Shown piece after piece: positions 1 to 12,387 of a DNA stretch of 64,000 bases (position 1 is its first letter; each line of letters starts with the position of its first letter). Source of the stretch: Calvatia gigantea (taxonomy: Eukaryota > Basidiomycota > Agaricomycetes > Agaricales > Lycoperdaceae); assembly GCA_025093985.1 (NCBI GenBank), contig JACAAK010000009.1, forward strand, positions 2,356,001 to 2,420,000. Direction: 5' to 3'. The translations under genes and the position numbers were made by a program. The notes beneath the pieces are model-generated. The model ran no database searches, had not been told where the DNA came from, and saw only the letters and a program-made list of their open reading frames with translations.

Positions 1-1974
1 GGTAGTAAAGTGACAATGCTCACCGTGGTCTTTGTGAGGTGTGACTGGTACGAGTCCATGGCTTCTTCTGACAATTTGATATCGTTGAACATGCCCTCCA
101 ATTTTTGGGTGAATTGATAACCACATTCCACTTTCAGTCGACTGAGCATTTCACGCTCAGCATCCTCTGATACCGAACGGCTTTGAAGTAGACGTTTGGC
201 CAGGTGTCCCTTGTAATATCGTTCGAACACGTCCTTCTCAGTGACGTATCTGAACACGGTGATTGTTTTATCTAACACGGCAACAATTTCCGTGTCGGTT
301 TTCTAATTTGTGCAAAGTCAATATCAATTTAACCGTTCTCTTTGAGTGCTACTCACTCCTTTGAGACCGCGTCTGAGGCTATCGTCGATAAACAATGAGA
401 GGAATTCAGAGCATTTGTCATTTAGGTTGATAAAGGATTCGAAGGCCTGGGTTGGTCATTAATGTGAGGGGACGAAGCATGCAATTTAAACTCACCTCAT
501 TGAGCGCAACCTCAACTTCGCGATCATTCTGGAAGGCCTCTCGCCACACGGAATCGAATCTGTCTTTCAACTCTAACACCCGTTCCACCCATTCGGTAGC
601 GGGCATTACTGAATTTGCCGGTGCTTTTGCCTTACCCTTACCCTTCGGATCCGATTCGGCTTGTTCTGCTCCTTCACCGGTGTCTATCCCGACGGACGAC
701 TCGTTGATAATCTTTCCCCGTCTTGCTATCGAATCCTTGAGAGCACGTTTCAATATCGGAATGCCTGTGAGGACGATGCTGTACAACTGGTACAACCGTG
801 ACAAAACATCCATTTTTTCCATGTCAATCATCACATCTAATCCAGAGTTCGGCATTGAGATGACATCGGAAAGGTGGGGGGTGAGAAGATGGTCTTTGAG
901 AATCTGGCTAATGGCTGGTGCAGTTTGGCTGGTCAAGTAATGGTGTGCTCGGGAATCCTCGGACTCGAATCGTTTCGCAACCTTTTGGCAGTTCAGCGGC
1001 CTTGCTCATGAAGAAGGGAGGGGAAAGGCAGCCTTACCCTTTCTAGGAATTCTGGCGCATCACAAGCGTGCACGAGTTGCTTTCCTTCCTCCTGGTAGAA
1101 AGTCGTGCTTTGGTCCAGGAAGGCGGGTTCGAGGTCACGTTTATAAACCGTTGTCCCCACGTCGTCGACACGAAGGCGCAGGAAAACGTCCACGCAGCCT
1201 TGAATTGCGGACCGATTCACCACAAATCCTTTTCGTTCGTGACGAATCTGATCGAGGATGGCTGTGACCAGGTGGTCTTGAATGGGAGACTTGATGACCT
1301 CTTGGAGGAAAAGGTTGAGCCCAAGGTCCCATGTTTCCGGAACGTTAGTGGCCTTCGCAAAAACGCGGTCCTGTGATGAAAATCACGCATGAAGCAGATG
1401 CGAAACAGAACTGCCATTCAGCTCACCATATATTTTAGAATCTGCCCGATCTTAGTCATACTACTTGTATGGTCATCCCACACTTTTCTTAGTGCCTTCA
1501 AAAGCACCTCCCCTTCATTACTTTGTTGTCCCGGATTGATTGGAAAGGCGGGATAGATGTGCTCATCCGCAAGCTCGTTAAGGTGTTCTATAACGAGCTT
1601 CTTCAGCCCGTTGTATAGAGTTTGGCCATGCTTATTGAGCACCATGTTGTACCCAAACCGGTGATTTTCTTCAAACGAAAGACCTGAGGCATTGCCCCGT
1701 TGGATTTCCCGGATATTGCGTGAAAGGTCGGCCCAGGTTCTGTCTGGAGAGAACTCCGGGCCATACTTCAGGAACAGGTAAGACACCAAATATGCGATTT
1801 AAAATCGTCTGGCACTCACTTTCTTCGGGACTTTCTTTGCTCACGGTCAGATCCGATGCTGCATCGGGAACTTGAACAAACTTACAATGTTTTTCTTCAC
1901 AGGACGACGGCTGGTGCCTGGCTAAGAGATCAGTATTCATACGGCTCCCAAACGAAAAACATACTTGCGGCCAT
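1..1974 (-). CDS. CUL3: Cullin-3-like scaffold of a CRL3 ubiquitin ligase (3' part outside the window)
   Basis: Cullin-3 holds the RING protein at its C-terminus and BTB substrate receptors at its N-terminus in CRL3 ubiquitin ligases. Exons read on the minus strand: 1974-1965, 1917-1886, 1834-1820, 1765-1427, 1370-1038, 981-496, 446-357 and 302-24, all with GT-AG introns. The start ATG at 1974 gives a basic N-terminus (MAASTSRRPVKKNIKVPKK) made of three tiny exons. It is followed by the cullin repeat signatures NIREIQRGNASGLSFEENHR and YMDRVFAKATNVPETW, then RHERKGFVVNRSAI, FINLNDKCSEFLSLFIDD and TEKDVFERYYKGHLAKRLL. The spacing and wording match the CUL3 subfamily better than CUL1 or CUL4. 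An acidic/basic insert with GKGKAKAPAN lies before the WVERVLELKDRFD segment. The cullin-homology and neddylation domains lie beyond position 1. The gene is 335 bp downstream of exportin-T on the same strand. Confidence 0.9.
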
Positions 1975-2309
1975 AATGCACCCACCTCAGAGTGTAGAAA
2001 AGGTGGTAGCGTCGTGGTCCGTATCAAGGATGTTAAGGTCAGGCACTCAAACTGGCTAATTTGGTCTTCGCAGGCCTAGCCAAACAAATGACCAAACTAA
2101 GCACAGGGGCTATTTCCCTCTTTCTGGCCTAGTGACAGAGACACTTCGATGGAGGAATAACAAGTACAGACCACATTGCATAAGTATACTGACACTTGCG
2201 CAGAAAAGGGTCAACGATTCGAATATGCGAGGAATCAGGGAAAATAATTATCTACGAAAAAGTGCGGCGTAAAGGATGATTTTACTGAATTAATTGTCAG
2301 AACATGCGA
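1975..2309. other. Intergenic spacer between exportin-T and cullin-3
   Basis: This 335-bp spacer separates two same-strand genes, so it should hold the exportin-T 3' end and the cullin promoter. I saw no extra gene and no convincing TATA box. Confidence 0.6.
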
Positions 2310-5300
2310 CTATGATGAACGGCGCGAGGACCGAATCAAATCTGTAAAGTACTTTCGGAAAGCTTTGGTATCCGTGCTTTGCATTTTGGTCACAAACTCC
2401 AGAGCGGTTTCTTGTGGCCAGTTTTGCGAAGGGAGGAAAGCGGAGAGGAAGAATGTGTATGCTTCTTGCCCCCGCGTCGTAATGATTGCTTGGAGAAGAT
2501 GGCAAATTTCTTGTAGAGCCTGGGTTACAGTGAGTTTCCATCTTTAAAAAGTAGATACGCCAATTCGTACCACCATTACCTGGCCATCTTTCAAGTTGAA
2601 ATTTGGAGAGGAAGCGACTCCAAACACCAGAGGCACAATGCGCTCGTAAATAAACCGATCGAAGCCTGGCAAACCTTCCTGGTCGGGAGCATTTTCCACA
2701 ATCGGCTTTCCCCAACTTGTAACACACTTGGTAAAGAAGACGAAGGCAGCTTTCTGACTCGATGGGTCAGATGTATCTTCAGCCAGACCCAACATGCTTT
2801 CGAGAAGTGCCTCAGAGTTGGCGGAGTTTCCTGATCATGGGGTGGACATTTGGCAATATTAACAAATAAAGGACAAGACCCACGTTCTGAGGTGAAAACG
2901 CTTTGCAGTTTCGCAGCCATGATGTTGTTCAGCAAAGCGAGGTAAGCCTTCTTCGTCTCGATGTGCGCTCGTTCATCATCGGTTCCGGAGATGGGCTGCG
3001 ACAGCAACGACGTGATATGAAGGTTTAGTGGACCAATCAGTTCATCCAGGACGTCGAAGAGGTCCTTCTACATAGTGACATTAATAACGTCAATGCGTAG
3101 ATACCGAGTTACTCACGTTTAGCCTGAAGATCAACAAGCCGATAAAATTCATAAAGTCCACTAGTTCCGATGGCTCGAAATGTGCCAGTAGATTCCCCAT
3201 AAGCGGTGGAATGTAACTCGCAACGGTCGGACCTGCAGTCGCCAAAATCCTCGCAAATGCGAAACGAGTCTAGTGACATGCCCTAAGTACCCACTTCACC
3301 GGTCATCAGAATAAAGAGCACTCACGGAATCCCGGACAGCCTTGAAGACGTTCATCGCCTCCAAACACACCAAAATCGCCTTTGCAACCTCCGCAAACAC
3401 CTCCAATGGCGGCATAATGTAATTCTCCGGAATCACACTCGGATAATCCGGGAACCCCTTCGCAATATTCCCTAGCGCCATGATGATATGGTGCACCTTG
3501 ACGATCGGAATCAAATTGTTCAAGTCTTCCGTACCACCTCCCTTCTCCCTGAACAACTGCAAATTGGTGGATAAATCATCCATGAGCGGTTTTACCAGCG
3601 AGAGCAGTAGGCTGGCTTGTCGTTCGGGAGTCTTGAAGGTGAGAGAAGTGAGGATACCAGAGGTTTCAAATAAGTAGAGCTGGGAGTCAAAATTGGAACC
3701 ACGGATTATTTCGCCCAGGATGTCCGTTTCACCGTCTTCTAGCTCGGGGATTTCGACTGTGATGGGAAGGAGGTCGCGCATGCTGTCGACGATAGTGGAA
3801 CTGAGATCGGGTATAATTTCTTGTCGGTTTTCTCTGATGAATTTGTAGAAGAGGTAATACAGTCGTGAACGGAAAAATGTGTCGCCACTATGCAGTCCGC
3901 TGTATCATCACAAATCAGTTTATGTTCGAACTCGGAAATGCCGGGGGAAGGACCTACCGAGCATCTATCATGGCTTCTAGTGTCGGTAAGATGCATTCCT
4001 TCCTAACCTTGAAGAAGTCCGTATATCTCGCCACCGTCTCGAAGTACTGCAGTGCGACGTGTCTGTTCGGATAGGAAGCGATACCAGACTGCACCAAGGC
4101 AAGTAACATCTCGCCATGCGACGTTAATGGGTATTCAGAGTAATCCAACATAGGTTTGACTTTGACGTTCTTATCAACTGGTGGAGCGTGGCAAAAGGCT
4201 GCGCGTCCCTTCCCTCCAGCTGTTGGGGGTCATTTGGGCATTAAAGTCACGCCGTGATGAAGGATGTGAACGTACTTTTGTTAATCTCCCCGAAGATATA
4301 GACGAGGTAAATACCAAGCTCTGCGTCATTCCACTTCATGGGCACACCACCCCTGTATGCGGAGATCGTGTTCATTGCGAGTGTGTGCACAGCACCCGTG
4401 GTAAGGTCTTGGTCAATAGCCAAGGCGGCATCCAAGAACGTCCGAAGGTCCTATGGATTACTTCCTGAATACCTTGAAGTCGGTGATAAAGGCTTTCATT
4501 TGGGAGCGTACCTTGCGCATCTTGTCAAACTCGATCACTTCGTCGTCATCTGAATCGTCAGGATCGGACCTTTCTTCCCACTTCAGCTTGACCAAGATAA
4601 CTTGTAGTAGGGAAGTCAGGAATGAGCGTCTACTTTCACTCAGAGGCTCAGTTGACGATCTTCGATCACGTTTGTACTGGAAAGGATTTAGTTGAAGTGA
4701 AATCAGGCATTAGTGAAACCTACCGTTGTTAGGACTACTTGCAGCAAAGAAAAGATGGTGGAAGCTGTGTCATCGTAATCATCCGCCATGAACCGTAGCA
4801 TGATGGGTAAGACTTGGTCAAGGTACGAGGTTGCTTCATTCCGAATTTCCTCTGTTCCTGGTTCCTTTGCAGGATGAGTACAGAGAAATTCGTGAAAAGG
4901 TTCACCTACTTACCTCTATTAGTTTTGTCAGTTCCAAACCCAGAACGTTTAACATCCTCCCCAGAGCTTCACGATACGACTCCTCCCCCTCGTCTACATC
5001 GTCACCCCGCTCAATCTGTTGTTGTCGTGTCTTGGCTTCTAGAGCGTCCAAAACTTGCCCAAGGGAGAGTACTTTGATGAGTTGTAGCTTGTCGCTCGGT
5101 TCCTTTAATCCTTTTGATACAATACGTAAGATTGCGAGAGAGGTGGCCAATCGGATGGGCAAAGAAGGGTCGGCTAGCATGCCGAACAACAAATTGACAG
5201 TGGTCGGCGTCACCGTCAGGTTGATATCAATCCAGCCTGTCCAATACGCTTAAGCTGAAGTTTCTAAATATAAAAGGGCGGATGAACACGAACCAACATA

Positions 5301-6324
5301 AGAACCAAACGTTCTGATTCCCCAGTCCACAATTTCAACCGCCGCATCTAATTCCTTCTTCGCATCCGAACCGTCCATCTTCCTCAACTCCACCATCCTC
5401 TCCGCCGCCTCTGCTATTATTAACAATACGGCCTCGTTTACCTTTGCAGCATCTCTTTCCCGCACAGCATCTCTCACTCTCCCATCCCGTTGGTGTCTCG
5501 TGATATTCCAGGGCCTAGCAGCTTTGACCGTTTGATCTGCGATTTCGCCAGAAATTTCGAGTACGATATGGAAGAAAAGGAGAGAGATATGCCGATTAAG
5601 GCTCGTTGTTGGGGCACTCGAACCGTTGGGGACGTTCGTCCGGATTAGGGTGAATAGGTCGGTAAAGAAGGAAGGCCATTGGTCTATGTATGTGCACAGG
5701 AAGAAGAGTGTAAGGGTATGGGAGAATTTATTTCTCAGGACTGGGACATGGCATTTGAGTGGGGGTTAGGATAGTGTGAGCGAGGAGATAAGATTGGAAA
5801 GGCGTACAGGGTGCATCGCTTTCCGCGGGGCCTCCGAGGTATTCTATTTGAACATAGGACATTAGGGATTGCTGTAGGGTACTGAATGACTCATTATCCA
5901 GAGGGTCGAACCTGAAGTGGGTGAAGCGTGAGCAAAAAGGAAAACATTGTATTGCCATCGGGAGAAATCTGGATAGACGAGGAAACGTCTGCTTTCATAC
6001 AATAACAAGAGAATATGTATATGCAACGACAAGGAACATTCGAGCGCTTCAAATGAAAAGACTCCCGGCTGAAATTGGCAGGACTCACCTGTTGTCCAGG
6101 AACTCATCCAGCACGCGCAGAGCAAAGAACCTTGTTTGCGATGTGTGCTTTTTCCCGCCCTCTGAGTCACGATCCACAAAGATAGGAAGAACTAGACGCC
6201 AAGTCTCGCTTGCATTCTGCTGAATAGTGGAGATATATTGCAAGGCCTGTTGATGCAGCGACGATTGGGATGGGTCTGATGCAACGGCGATTGCCCGTGC
6301 AATTTGGTCGATCTCACTGCTCAT
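2310..6324 (-). CDS. LOS1: Exportin-T (tRNA nuclear export receptor, Los1/XPOT family)
   Basis: Exportin-T is a HEAT-repeat karyopherin that carries mature tRNA out of the nucleus with Ran-GTP. The chosen start is ATG 6324 (MSSEIDQIARAIAVASDPSQ); a TTG lies two codons upstream but is not needed. The N-terminal exon carries the importin-beta/Xpo1-like segment (RFFALRVLDEFLDNR). It is followed by SLMSYVQIEYLGG, the Xpo1 block DQWPSFFTDLFTLIRTNVPN near 5640-5690, HISLLFFHIVLEISGEIADQ, VDWGIRTFGSYVG, and the family marker WIDINLTVTPTTVNLLFGML near 5170-5240. The C-terminal half continues as HEAT repeats with FFTKCVTSWGKPIVENA and ends KAFRKYFTDLIRSS before TAG at 2310-2312. Many short introns break the reading frame, and I did not fix every boundary. 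The whole is about 1,100 residues, normal for the family. Confidence 0.88.
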
Positions 6325-7136
6325 GGGCAAGCTGTGGAGTATTCAACTCGGACAGATAGAGCACGAGTGCTTTGCAGGAGAAGTGTAGGTGAGGAATGCC
6401 AGTTGACTGGTGACTGGTAATGATGACTTCACGAAGATCAACCGTCGGATTGCCAGTATTTGGAGAAATCCACGTGGCTGCTATATCAGGGAACACTGAC
6501 AGATAAGATTATTATTTTTCAAAAAATCTCTTCCCTGGACACGACCTCAAACCACATGTCCTCAAAAACTACTTGCTCCACCTACTGAACCATACCCTTC
6601 CAAGGGATATTTGTCAATGTCCTAGCTTAACCTAGAGTGAATAACTTAATCTGGAATGAATAGTTGGGGTTAGTGACTAGCCGAGGCGGACCAACCCGGC
6701 CGTGTCTCGACCTTCGACACCAGTACTCATGGGCTAAATAATAGAACGTGATTCAGAGCTTTGAGAAATGCTTGCTAAACTCGTAGAAAAGTGAGTTTCT
6801 GGAAATGCATTGGTGATCAGCGTCTGTTACACGTTCGGAGTAAAACTGAAGCTGCACTGTTGCATAGACACATAATAGCAAGACGTGTAGATAGAAGGTG
6901 GTTACGTGTACATAGGCGCTGCGGGTTTGTCAAATGCAGGAGATAGAATTGTGTGACAGACGGCCACGACATGGATGCGTGGTCGGCAGTCTCTCTCTGA
7001 GAGGCTGTCTAGCAGAAGAATTATGGCGCCCAAAAATAGCAGTTGCGTCAGGGGAGCCGGGCCGCTGATGGTGGTTACTACAAAAGGAGAAGCACTGCGG
7101 ACTGCCTGTCTCTCTTTCCAACCCCCTCTCAGTCCA
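6325..7136. other. Intergenic region between divergent genes
   Basis: This lies between exportin-T (minus) and the membrane-protein gene (plus), so it probably holds both promoters. A 92-codon minus ORF starting with ATG at 7180 (to 6902) contains a hydrophobic stretch (LTQLLFLGAIILLLDSL) but overlaps the first exon of the plus-strand gene. I do not call it a gene. Nothing else recognisable is present. Confidence 0.5.
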
Positions 7137-9523
7137 ATGTCAGAATTCGATAGTCTCTCAGATTCAGACTGGCTCGACATCGCTAGCCGCGCCTTCAGAC
7201 GATAATGACTCCGTCAGCTCTCACGACGATTTCAGCTCCAGACCCCTTTCACGCCTCTCCCGCAGATCGTCCATCAGCTTTGGCAGTTCCCATGAAAGCG
7301 AGGTCGAAGCTTGGGAGGGCTTCGTCGACGAGAGTGGTGACGAGTCTGCCGTCGAGCCTGGCATGTGTATCGTCCGACCCTTGGCCCCACATCCCACTGA
7401 ATCCATCCCAATAGGCCATATCCCCGACATCAGTCATGACTCGAGCGACGATCGACTCGTTAAAGAAGCTCTCGACCAAAGCTTGGTTGGAACTCTGAGC
7501 GCCTCACGCACAAGCAGTGCAAGCCACAGTGCCCATAGCTCAATCCGCGACCTACGCCTATCCTTCCCAGATCCTCTTACCAGTTCCCGCGATCAACTGG
7601 GCAAGCCTTACCCAGAAGTCTTCGAATCAGACAGTCCTACCAATGATGCAGATACTACGATTTCCCTCACTGATTCCATGGTGTCATCATCCGAACAGAA
7701 GCCGGAACCTGTCGCAGCCATCCCTCAGGTCCTGCATCACGAGGCCACACAGCAAGATAACGCCCTTACTAATATGGGCCTGGACATCATACTCTACGGC
7801 GCTTCCTCCTCCATTAAGTGGTCTTTCGTCCAGGACTTTATCCAGAAGGCCGCCAATTTCTCCGGAAATGTCGTGCTCAGCACTCTTGATCCGGATGCCG
7901 GCCCAATCCAAACACTGGACCTCCGATGTGGGAAAGACAATTCTATTTTAACGACCATAACCGTTCAAGACTGCACGAATGTTAATTCAATCACGCATGA
8001 TACAGTACGTTGCCCTTGATTTATCTCCCCTTTTTCAACCTTCAACTGCGTTGATAGTTTGAAATTCAGGACGATGTCATTCGTGCCTCTTTAGCAATTG
8101 TCTATCTTCCTGCCACTACCTTGCCCGTTTTGTCGCTTCATACTGCATATCTACCCGTCCTTGTTCCAGGTTCTCCGGAGGACGATAAGAGTTCGACTCT
8201 GCACCACGCAGCAGATGATGACTGGGAACTTCTGGGTGTACCAGCCAATAGGGTCGTCGATTTGACCACTGATAAGACCCCTGTTCTTTCTGCCGATGTG
8301 CTGTCCCGCATTGAATCCTGGAAGGTCTTCGAAGTCATCCGTAATATTCTCGACAACCCTGTCCAACAAATCAGGACGGCCGCCGCCGATAACGGTCACC
8401 CAGTCCACGCAGTCACGTTGTATGTCCAACCCATGTGCTTCATTCAATCTCTCAGCTGATTCGAGTCTGTAGCTTCGCACTTGTATCCATCATCATGGGC
8501 TTCGCGTTCAACACTGCCTTCCGCACTCCCATGCCCGTTCCCACCGGAACGGTAGAGAACTCCTCTGACAATACATGGGGAATTCTCTCAGCCAACCAGA
8601 TTAATCGTTCCCTTGTGGCGCCAGTTGCTGGGACAAGTACTGCTCTGGCAACTTCTTCCTTGAAGGACTTCGCGCTCAGTGTTTTGACTCCAGGGATTAC
8701 TTCCCTTTCTGTCAATCCATCAGGCGTCAGCTCCCTCTCGCTCACTTCTCGTGTCAACTCGCTTTCGATCAGTGATCACCATCCATCATCCTTATCCCTC
8801 ATTCACACCCCCTGTACCTCGCTCGCAGTCCCTGGACCCTCTCGCCAGCCTGCTGTAGTTTCTGACGTACCACAGGCGTTATCCTCCTCCAAGGATGTAT
8901 TGATTAAACCCGTTACGCCAGCGTCCCTTTCCGAAATTCGCCCGGAACCATCGATGGTCATGGCTTCACGCACACAGAAGCGATCTCACCCAGATTTCGC
9001 CCCACCCAGCTCAGTCAGCGTGCGTTTCACCAACAGTCTTTCAGAAGTCATGGACACAGGAACCAAGATCTTCAGCAATGCTGTAAGGCTGGAGAAAGAC
9101 CTCGTCGATGTGATGGATGACTTGATGAATGCCATCCACACTCAAACTCAAACTGTGGTTAGTCAAAGCAAAGGCAAAGCACGCGCTCTCGGAGAAGAGG
9201 TTCTCTCGAGGAACGATAAAGCCCGTGGGCGCGCAAGGGAGTTGAAGAAGAAAGGAGAGGAGCTATTGAATTCTGCGACGACTCAATTCTTTGAGAGGAC
9301 GGAGATTGCTAGACAGAGGGCTAAAGGGCTCAAAGGGAGTATTTGGCAGACGCCGGCGTGGAAGTCGTATGAGAGGGTTCATGCGGAGTGGGTGTCGAGG
9401 TTGAAGGATGCCAGACAATGTGCGAGGGATAAACCTAGTTGGAGGGATGTCAGGGATGCTTGGGGAACGCATGGGCTTGCTGGCGCTCACAGAGTTAGTT
9501 GCCCTCCGCTGACAGCCAGGTAG
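7137..9523 (+). CDS. Serine-rich membrane-anchored protein of unknown function, with an apparent frameshift
   Basis: I do not recognise a named family. The reading begins with ATG 7137 (MSEFDSLSDSDWLDIAS); near 7190 the sense frame continues one frame away as APSDDNDSVSSHDDFSSRPL. One base seems to be missing, or two extra, at the GCCTTCAGACG site. Downstream the frame is open through a Ser/Asp-rich region, then a globular part (MGLDIILYGASSSIKWSFVQ, VVLSTLDPDAGPI). It continues over an intron at about 8006-8070 to DDVIRASLAIVYLPATTLPV. A second intron, 8420-8472, with a CTGAT branch site, restores the frame to FALVSIIMGFAFNTAF, a probable membrane segment. The C-terminal 150 residues are a long charged helix (SKGKARALGEEVLSRNDKAR, then RARELKKKGEELLNS). 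The end at 9523 is the first stop; a further 3' intron is possible. Confidence 0.65.
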
Positions 9524-10830
9524 TTGCGCGCTTCTCGCCATCTGCCTCGCTCAGGTATCCCCTGTTCTCTGGATCCTTTCGTCCGTAAACAATGATCTTA
9601 TTTTTTTTCAGTGCAATTATCGCGTAACACACCGCTCCTTACCCCTTTGTAAACGTGTATGAATTGAAATGTTTAACTAAGTTGACTCATAGTAATCCGA
9701 GTTCGGGAATTGAGAGCTCCTCCCCTGACCTCAGCCAGTAGGGTTGATACTCTATGTAGGGATCTGGCATGCCGCACCGTTCAAAGTTTCAAACCCTTTC
9801 CATCAGCACACTACCAACGCAGCCGACCAAAAATTTAACAAAAACGAGGCATACCAAACTCCTTCCAATTTTTAGAAGCAACGAATGCGAATTCTCTGTG
9901 TGTTCAATCTCACGGAGTCTGGCTAAACCCAACCACAGCCTGCGCATTTGTTTATCTCAAATACCGGGGATACAGGCTTCTTTTCGATTCGGTTTCCTAC
10001 CTCAGGCGTCACTAATCCTGCCTAATGGCACATCCACGCTGAACAATTCATCCGCAGATCTGGCACGCACTGGTCGCATTTCTCTTCCTGCCCTTCTTCG
10101 TGTTTGCCTCTCTGGGTCATGCACTTGATGTTTCGGAGCTGCTGTTAGGGTTTATTGGATCGCATCTTCTTGATATATACAAGCTTGCGTGTAGTGGTAT
10201 ATCGCGCAGTATAAACCCCAAAAGCTACATGAATACACCCAAAAGAAGTGGGAGTTTGGGTAACAATGACACCAACACGCATAGTCAGCGTTGGGCACTC
10301 GCGAAAGTATCTAACCAGGAGCCCCGATTGATTGTTCAGGGTCTGTCACATATCGTGCCGAGCCACTGCGGGTCGGAACCACAACCCGATGATCCTGTCC
10401 TGTCTGCAGAGAGCAACCTCCCACAAGAAATGGTCGTGGGCGACCATCTATCTGGTTACTACCCCTTCCATTCACAAGCGTGTTGAATCAAAGATCTCAA
10501 CCTCAATCTGGTTTCATAGACTTAAGTCTGACCAGTGATGCCCGTGTAAGCGACGCGCCGAGATAGATGCTCCTTTCCCCGGGTAGATCACGTTCTGGAG
10601 GTTTGCGCAAAAGTACAGTGCACCGTTTCCAGCGCAGACCGATCAATTCTGGGGTTGCTCGACATCGATGGCGGAGACGAGATATATCAATGTCCAGATG
10701 TCCACCCGAGGGCTGCCTTTGCTCTGGCCAGCGGCGAGGCACGATGACATGTTGGTATTGTTTAGTTTAAGTTAAAGGCAGGATAACCAAGTATCGACAA
10801 TTGGTTCCTCAAGCTTCAATATTTCAACCA
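9524..10830. other. Gene-poor region left of the large insertion
   Basis: No protein family was recognised. One stretch, about 10,052-10,486 plus, is open for about 140 codons and begins with a strongly hydrophobic segment (HALVAFLFLPFFVFASLGHA) right after a possible CCGCAG splice acceptor. It could be the last exon of a small membrane protein, but the downstream part is low-complexity and unconvincing. Other ORFs here look random. Confidence 0.4.
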
Positions 10831-10835
10831 GTTAC

Positions 10836-10972
10836 TGCAGACTCCTTCCCAGTCCGGCAGGACGCTCTATTAGATAATCGTCGAACCGAAGTTTTACCGA
10901 AACTTCAACGAGTTTTGACGCGTCCCGCGGACTGGCACAACTTGTAATTTGTAGTTATTTGACTAAGGCATT
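10836..10972 (+). repeat. Left terminal inverted repeat of the 29-kb element
   Basis: The repeat starts TGCAGACTCCTTCCCAGTCC and ends near TTATTTGACTAAGGC. It pairs with 40030-40166. Inside it, CCAGTCCGGCAGGACGC near the start can pair imperfectly with GCGTCCCGCGGACTGG near 10,919-10,934, and a smaller palindrome GAAGTTTTACCGAAACTTC sits between them. Each end could therefore fold into a hairpin by itself. GTTAC at 10831-10835 is the target duplication. Confidence 0.85.
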
Positions 10973-11024
10973 AAAAAGTATGTGATTAGATAAACAAGCG
11001 CTGGCCGTTTACCCAATTAAGACA

Positions 11025-11860
11025 CCTCCCGATGTGTCATCTGAAAATCCATGTCAGGACTAAAATACCTGTGTTCCCTCGACTTCTGAGCTTCGTGATG
11101 AAGTACAACACTTTTTTGGTGTCTATCCCTGTGACTTCCAGGTTGAAGATGCCATGGCCCAAATCCAGAAGAAGGATTGTATTACAATCGCAGCTACAGG
11201 GTCTGGTAAGACCCTAATATTCTGGATAACATTGCTCTTCGTCGAGGAAGGGATATTCTTCCTCATTACGGCCTTGAACATTCTGGGGGACCAGAACGTT
11301 ACCAAACTCAAAAGACTTGGTATTCCAGCCATAAACCTCACAGCTGAAAGTACAACAGACAAAGTCTTTCAGGTAACCCTCACCTATTTGCATTTGATCC
11401 TCACAACTAACTCAATTATTAGGACATCCTTAATCTAAGATATCATGTAATTATTGCCAGTCCTGAATGAATCCTCAAAGACCCATGCTTCAACCTCCTT
11501 TGGGATAACAAGAAGTTCACATCAAAATTATACAAGATCTCAATTGACAAGGGGCATTGCATCAGTCAGTGGGGTACCACATTTTGACTGGAATTTGCCC
11601 AGCTCCACTGATTGTGATGGCTCCTCCTGTCCCATGTCTGATTCCATGTTGTATCAGCTACAATGCCCCCTGCAGTCCTGCATGATGTCAAAGATCACCT
11701 TGATTTTCATAGCAAATCATCAACTATTATATGTACTTCAAATGACCATCCAAACATCCACCTTGTGGTGGAAAAGATGCAGCATGGGCTTAACAGTATG
11801 TGGGACTTGCAATGTGTACTTAGATTGGACAGCAAGTGTTATGAACTTACCATGTTCCCA
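11025..11860 (+). pseudogene. RecQ-like superfamily 2 DNA helicase, N-terminal remnant
   Basis: The translation gives ELRDEVQHFFGVYPCDFQ (Q-motif-like region), then motif I AATGSGKTL (Walker A) near 11,193-11,220, and NVTKLKRLGIPAINLTAE typical of RecQ-family helicases. A possible intron with TTATTAG acceptor near 11,422 leads to DILNLRYHVIIASPE, then DKGHCISQWG, which stands at the position of the DEAH box and following motif (DEAHCISQWG in active enzymes; here DKGH), and VSATMPP (motif III). Stop codons interrupt at ASPE-stop-ILKDP and repeatedly after WGTTF, and the C-terminal helicase lobe is missing. It points inwards from the left TIR. The DEAH-to-DKGH change, the stops and the missing second lobe make it inactive. 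Domain identity is clear; assignment to the TIR element rests on position. Confidence 0.75.
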
Positions 11861-12387
11861 GACTCTTCCTATTGGTGTATTAACCTTCTATTAGACCTCA
11901 TCATCATCTTCCCATATACCTTGGTCTGTTCTTTATTTATTTATCACATATACTTCTACCTTTGCTTCTTATGACTCATTCTGGGTCATGTTCCTGTTTC
12001 ACTTTCTGATATTCCCATCTCCAGACTTCTATCTACCTGTCTTCTCCTTCTCACAACTCATATCCCCTGTTCTCTATCTTTCTTACCTATTCCCTATGAC
12101 TCCATAGCTTACCAATTAACCTGTAGTAGTCTCCCATTGACTCATACCCATTTACTACATAACTCTCTCATCTCTTATCCATAGCTAGTATATAACCCTA
12201 AGTAGTACCATTGTATTGCCTTAGGTTATTCTAGTAACAAGCTTCTTTATCTTCACTTGTCTGCTACAAGGTTAACAACCTTGGGGACTGCAGTGACATT
12301 TAACTTAGGACTTCTCAGACAAGCATGAGCTTCTACTTGAGGGAGTGATCCGAAGTCTGTACAAAAGTTATTGAGACTTGTTATATA
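11861..12387. other. Decayed AT-rich remnant of the TIR element interior
   Basis: CpG-poor sequence between the helicase remnant and the inserted LTR. The minus frame from about 12,387 to 12,253 reads TSLNNFCTDFGSLPQVEAHA and may be a leftover of an element gene, but I cannot name it. Confidence 0.4.

Noticed and set aside
6902..7180. 92-codon minus ORF with a hydrophobic stretch
   Set aside because: Overlaps the first exon of the plus-strand gene at 7137 and resembles no known small membrane protein.
9769..10128. 119-codon plus ORF
   Set aside because: Low-complexity composition and no family features; not consistent with the possible exon in another frame at 10,052.
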